A program made the translations under genes and the position numbers. A DNA stretch of 64,000 nt from Streptomyces antarcticus (lineage in GTDB: Bacteria > Actinomycetota > Actinomycetes > Streptomycetales > Streptomycetaceae): assembly GCF_026627255.1 (NCBI RefSeq), contig NZ_JAPNLM010000015.1:22508-86507 (forward strand), in the 5' to 3' direction. Positions within the stretch are counted from its first letter, which is position 1. Each line of letters begins with the position of its first letter. Positions 61,200 to 64,000 of this stretch are shown here, in pieces. A model generated the notes under the pieces. The model did no database searches and was not told the origin of the DNA. It worked only from the letters and a program-made list of their open reading frames with translations.

Positions 61200-62855
61200 A
61201 TGAATGCAGACAGCCGTACGAAGCTCACCCGGACGCCGGAGTGGCTGGCACTCGGCAAGCACCGGGAGGAGCTCGGGCAGACGCATCTGCGAGAGCTGTT
61301 CGAGGAGAACCCGGGCCGCGGCTCCGGCTACACCCTGCGCGCCGGTGACCTGCGCATCGACTACTCCAAGCACCTCGTCACGGACGAGACGCTGACGCTG
61401 CTGCGCGAGCTCGCGGCGGCGACCGGCGTGGCCGGGCTGCGCGAGGCGATGTTCCGCGGAGACAAGATCAACACGACCGAGGACCGGGCGGTCCTGCACA
61501 CCGTCCTGCGCGCCCCCGAGGGCGCCGTCGTCGAGGTGGACGGCGAGAACGTCGTCCCCGGCGTGCACGCCGTCCTCGACAAGATGGCCGCCTTCGCCGA
61601 CCGCGTCAGGTCGGGGGAGTGGACCGGCTCCACCGGCAAGCCGATCAAGAACGTCGTCAACATCGGCATCGGCGGATCCGACCTCGGTCCGGCGATGGCG
61701 TACGAGGCGCTGCGCGCCTTCACCGACCGCGCGCTGACCCTGCGCTTCGTCTCCAACGTGGACGGCGCCGACCTCCACGAGGCCGTGCGGGACCTGGACC
61801 CGGCCGAGACGCTGTTCATCATCGCGTCGAAGACCTTCACCACCATCGAGACCATCACCAACGCCACCTCGGCGCGGGACTGGCTGCTCACGGGGCTGGG
61901 GGCCGGCGAGGAGGCCGTGGCGCGGCACTTCGTGGCGCTGTCGACGAACGAGGAGAAGGTCTCCGGGTTCGGCATCGACACGGCCAACATGTTCGAGTTC
62001 TGGGACTGGGTCGGCGGACGCTACTCCTTCGACTCCGCCATCGGGCTCTCCCTGATGATCGCGATCGGCCCGGACGCCTTCCGCGAGATGCTCGGCGGCT
62101 TCTCCGCCATGGACACGCACTTCCGCACGGCGCCGCCCGAGGAGAACGCGCCGCTGCTGCTGGGCCTGTTGGGCATCTGGTACATCGGCTTCTTCGACGC
62201 GCAGTCGCACGCCGTGCTCCCGTACAGCCACTACCTCTCGCGCTTCACCGCGTACTTGCAGCAGCTGGACATGGAGTCCAACGGCAAGTCCGTTGACCGG
62301 GACGGCAATCGCGTGGAGTGGCAGACCGGCCCGGTGGTGTGGGGCACCCCCGGCACCAACGGGCAGCACGCGTACTACCAGCTCATCCACCAGGGCACGC
62401 GGATGATCCCCGCCGACTTCATCGGCTTCGCACGGCCCGTGGCCGACCTGCAGCCGTCGTTCGCCGCCCAGCACGACCTGCTGATGGCGAACTTCTTCGC
62501 GCAGACGCAGGCGCTGGCCTTCGGCAAGACGGCGGACGAGGTGCGGGCGGAGGGCGCGCCGGAGTCCCTGGTCCCGCACAAGACCTTCCAGGGGAACCAC
62601 CCGACGACCACGATCCTGGCCGCCGAGCTGACCCCGGCGGTGCTGGGCCAGCTGATCGCGCTTTACGAGCACAAGGTGTTCGTCCAGGGCGCCGTCTGGA
62701 ACATCGACTCCTTCGACCAGTGGGGCGTGGAGCTCGGCAAGGTCCTCGCCAAGCGGATCGAGCCCGCGCTGACCGAGGGCGCGGACGTACCGGGCATGGA
62801 CTCCTCGACCAAGGCCCTGGTCGCCGGGTACCGGGAGCTGCGCGACCGCGGCTGA
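61200..62855 (+). CDS. pgi: Glucose-6-phosphate isomerase
   Basis: A 551-residue isomerase joining glucose-6-P and fructose-6-P. PGI signatures are IGIGGSDLGPAM, IASKTFTTIETITNA, GGRYSFDSAIGLSLMIAIG, VEWQTGPVVWGTPGTNGQHAYYQLIHQGT (catalytic Glu/His) and a C-terminal WGVELGK. Start MNADSRTKL at 61200 as in homologues; ATG 61191 nine bases earlier is the alternative with GAGAAATGGG. A TAGGTT -10-like box lies near 61145. Followed by a convergent pgl with a shared terminator. Confidence 0.98.
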   Translation: MNADSRTKLTRTPEWLALGKHREELGQTHLRELFEENPGRGSGYTLRAGDLRIDYSKHLVTDETLTLLRELAAATGVAGLREAMFRGDKINTTEDRAVLHTVLRAPEGAVVEVDGENVVPGVHAVLDKMAAFADRVRSGEWTGSTGKPIKNVVNIGIGGSDLGPAMAYEALRAFTDRALTLRFVSNVDGADLHEAVRDLDPAETLFIIASKTFTTIETITNATSARDWLLTGLGAGEEAVARHFVALSTNEEKVSGFGIDTANMFEFWDWVGGRYSFDSAIGLSLMIAIGPDAFREMLGGFSAMDTHFRTAPPEENAPLLLGLLGIWYIGFFDAQSHAVLPYSHYLSRFTAYLQQLDMESNGKSVDRDGNRVEWQTGPVVWGTPGTNGQHAYYQLIHQGTRMIPADFIGFARPVADLQPSFAAQHDLLMANFFAQTQALAFGKTADEVRAEGAPESLVPHKTFQGNHPTTTILAAELTPAVLGQLIALYEHKVFVQGAVWNIDSFDQWGVELGKVLAKRIEPALTEGADVPGMDSSTKALVAGYRELRDRG

Positions 62856-62886
62856 GCGGGCCGCGGCCGCCCGGCCGGGAACGGCG

Positions 62887-62919
62887 GAGCGCCCCGCACC
62901 TTCGAGGTGCGGGGCGCTC
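62887..62919. terminator. Bidirectional terminator between pgi and pgl
   Basis: A perfect 14-bp stem (62887-62900 with 62906-62919) has loop ttcga. It is followed by a 15-bp tandem duplication, ccgtacggtgcttcg at 62922-62936 and 62937-62951. Confidence 0.9.
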
Positions 62920-62965
62920 GGCCGTACGGTGCTTCGCCGTACGGTGCTTCGCCGTCGGGTACGGC

Positions 62966-63754
62966 TCAGGCCGAGGCCGGCGGGTACATCCCGGAGGGGA
63001 GCTTGGCGGCCGCGGCACGGTCCAGCAGCCACAGGGTGCGGGAGCGGCCGCAGGCCTCCGCGGCCGGGGCCTGGACGCCGCCCGCGCCGCCGAGGGCGAT
63101 GGAGACCGCGCCGGCCTTGTCCTCGCCCGCCGCCAGCAGCCACACCTCGCGGGCCGCCCGGATCGCCGGGAGGGTCAGCGAGATCCGCGTGGGCGGGGGC
63201 TTCGGCGCGCCGTGGACGCCGACCACCGTGCGCTCGGTCTCGCGGGAGGCCGGGTGCTCGGGGAAGAGGGAGGCCACGTGCGTGTCCGGGCCCACGCCCA
63301 GCATCAGCACGTCGAAGCGGGGGACCGGGCCGTGGTCCTCCGGGCCGGCGGCCGCCGCCAGTTCGGCCGCGTACGCCGCTGCCGCCGCGTCCACGTCGGT
63401 CCCGTACGGGCCGTCGGAGGCGGGCATGACGTGTACGCGGGCGGGGTCCAGCGGGACGGAGTCCAGGAGGGCCTCGCGGGCCTGGGTGTGGTTGCGCTCG
63501 GGGTCGTTGGCGGGGACGTACCGCTCGTCGCCCCACCACAGGTCGAGCCGGCGCCAGTCGACCGCGTCCCGGGCCGGGGCGGCGGCCAGCGCCGCGAGCA
63601 GGCCGTTGCCGTTGCGGCCGCCGGTGAGGACCACCGACGCGCTGCCGCGGGCCGCCTGCGCGTCCACGATCTTGGTGATGAGCCGGGCGGCCGTGGCCTG
63701 GGCCATCAGCTCCTTGTCCCGGTGGACGACGACCTGGGGAGTCGTCATACCCAT
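62966..63754 (-). CDS. pgl: 6-phosphogluconolactonase
   Basis: A 262-residue hydrolase of the pentose phosphate pathway (DevB/SolA type), acting between glucose-6-P dehydrogenase and 6-phosphogluconate dehydrogenase. SVVLTGGRNGNGLLAAL, WWGDERYVPANDPERNHTQAREALLD and PRFDVLMLGVGPDTHVASLFPEHPA are diagnostic. ATG 63754 has AAGGCGG six bases away; ATG 63748 (MTTPQVVV) is possible. The genes for opcA and zwf would be expected further right on the minus strand, outside the window. Confidence 0.95.
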   Translation of the reverse strand: MGMTTPQVVVHRDKELMAQATAARLITKIVDAQAARGSASVVLTGGRNGNGLLAALAAAPARDAVDWRRLDLWWGDERYVPANDPERNHTQAREALLDSVPLDPARVHVMPASDGPYGTDVDAAAAAYAAELAAAAGPEDHGPVPRFDVLMLGVGPDTHVASLFPEHPASRETERTVVGVHGAPKPPPTRISLTLPAIRAAREVWLLAAGEDKAGAVSIALGGAGGVQAPAAEACGRSRTLWLLDRAAAAKLPSGMYPPASA

Positions 63755-63881
63755 GTGCTGCCGCCTTGTCGGTAGTTCGGGGGTGCCTGCGTGGTGCGGT
63801 GCGGGTGCCTGCTGCGGGTGCCGGGTGCGGGTGTGTGTGCCGCTGCGCGGAGCGGTCCCCGACCCGCCCTTTCGCCGTTTC

Positions 63882-63961
63882 CCGGGGCTCCGCCCCGGAC
63901 CCCGCGCCTCAAACGCCGGCGGGGCTGGGTGGGGATCGGATGTCGGCGGGGCTGGGTGGGG
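63882..63961. repeat. Streptomyces interspersed palindromic element with a partial second copy
   Basis: CCGGGGC-tcc-GCCCCGG (63882-63898), then accccgcgcctcaaacg and ccggcggggctg, is a sequence I recall seeing repeatedly between Streptomyces genes. A segment tcggcggggctgggtgggg-like is present twice (63916-63934 and 63943-63961). It lies in the open-ended region upstream of pgl, where 63770-63850 is gcgggtgcc-type simple sequence with no gene. Confidence 0.6.
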
Positions 63962-64000
63962 TGTCGGACGTGGGGGGGGCGTGAGTATGCAGCCCCCGCC

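Overview
The window is a chromosomal segment of a Streptomyces-type actinomycete. The evidence is very high G+C with almost all codons ending in G or C, frequent GTG starts, and actinomycete marker proteins: WhiA, an RbpA-family protein, a long chaplin with an LAxTG sorting signal, an SPW_0924-type small protein and a mycothiol-dependent maleylpyruvate-isomerase-family enzyme. From memory, the order polA - rpsA - coaE - uvrB - uvrA - uvrC - rapZ - yvcK - whiA - gap - pgk - tpiA - secG - rbpA-like - pgi - pgl matches the conserved core of the Streptomyces chromosome (the SCO2003 to SCO1939 stretch of S. coelicolor). I see no phage, plasmid, IS element, CRISPR array, tRNA or rRNA.

Layout. 0-8.2 kb: the 3' end of polA, a DUF4184 membrane protein, a secreted lytic transglycosylase with a proline-repeat tail, SPW_0924 plus DUF3068, the HrpB helicase and a methyltransferase. 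8.2-12.4 kb: rpsA behind a consensus promoter and a folded leader, then PAC2, coaE and a TPR protein. 12.4-30 kb is more variable: secreted and membrane proteins of unknown role, an HTH-TM-exodomain protein, a coupled SNF2-SWIM pair, HAD, chaplin, DUF2293, two cupins, a WGR/beta-propeller protein, a uridine-kinase-like protein, psuG-psuK, MFS, ogt and a secreted phosphodiesterase. 30-43 kb: uvrB, a TerD/TerD-FtsK-like pair, terC under a Mn2+ (yybP-ykoY) riboswitch, an MHS transporter, a thiol-metabolism-like pair and uvrA. 43-48.5 kb: a TetR/NAD(P)-binding divergon with two palindromic operators, a sugar kinase, a Rieske lipoprotein, and an XRE regulator divergent from a papain-like protease and its membrane-anchored neighbour. 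48.6-64 kb: uvrC-rapZ-yvcK-whiA as one overlapping operon, a large secreted M14 carboxypeptidase, then lower glycolysis (gap, pgk, tpiA), secG, an RbpA-family gene, pgi and pgl.

How the genes work together. All three excision-repair subunits are here. Central carbon metabolism is clustered at the right end and broken up by strong intrinsic terminators. Several genes (coaE, a cupin, ogt, uvrB, the MBL hydrolase, the mycothiol enzyme, TetR, a PfkB kinase, uvrC) have a TANNNT -10 box 6-8 bases before the start codon and no Shine-Dalgarno, so their mRNAs are probably leaderless. Other genes use strong Shine-Dalgarno sequences; terC and perhaps rpsA hide theirs in RNA structure. The best candidate for an undescribed system is the XRE regulator / papain-like protease / membrane-anchored protein locus at 45.9-48.4 kb with its GTTCACA repeats. 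Next come the TerD-FtsK-like fusion and the SNF2-SWIM pair. I ran no database search; family names rest on recognised motifs and memory of homologues.
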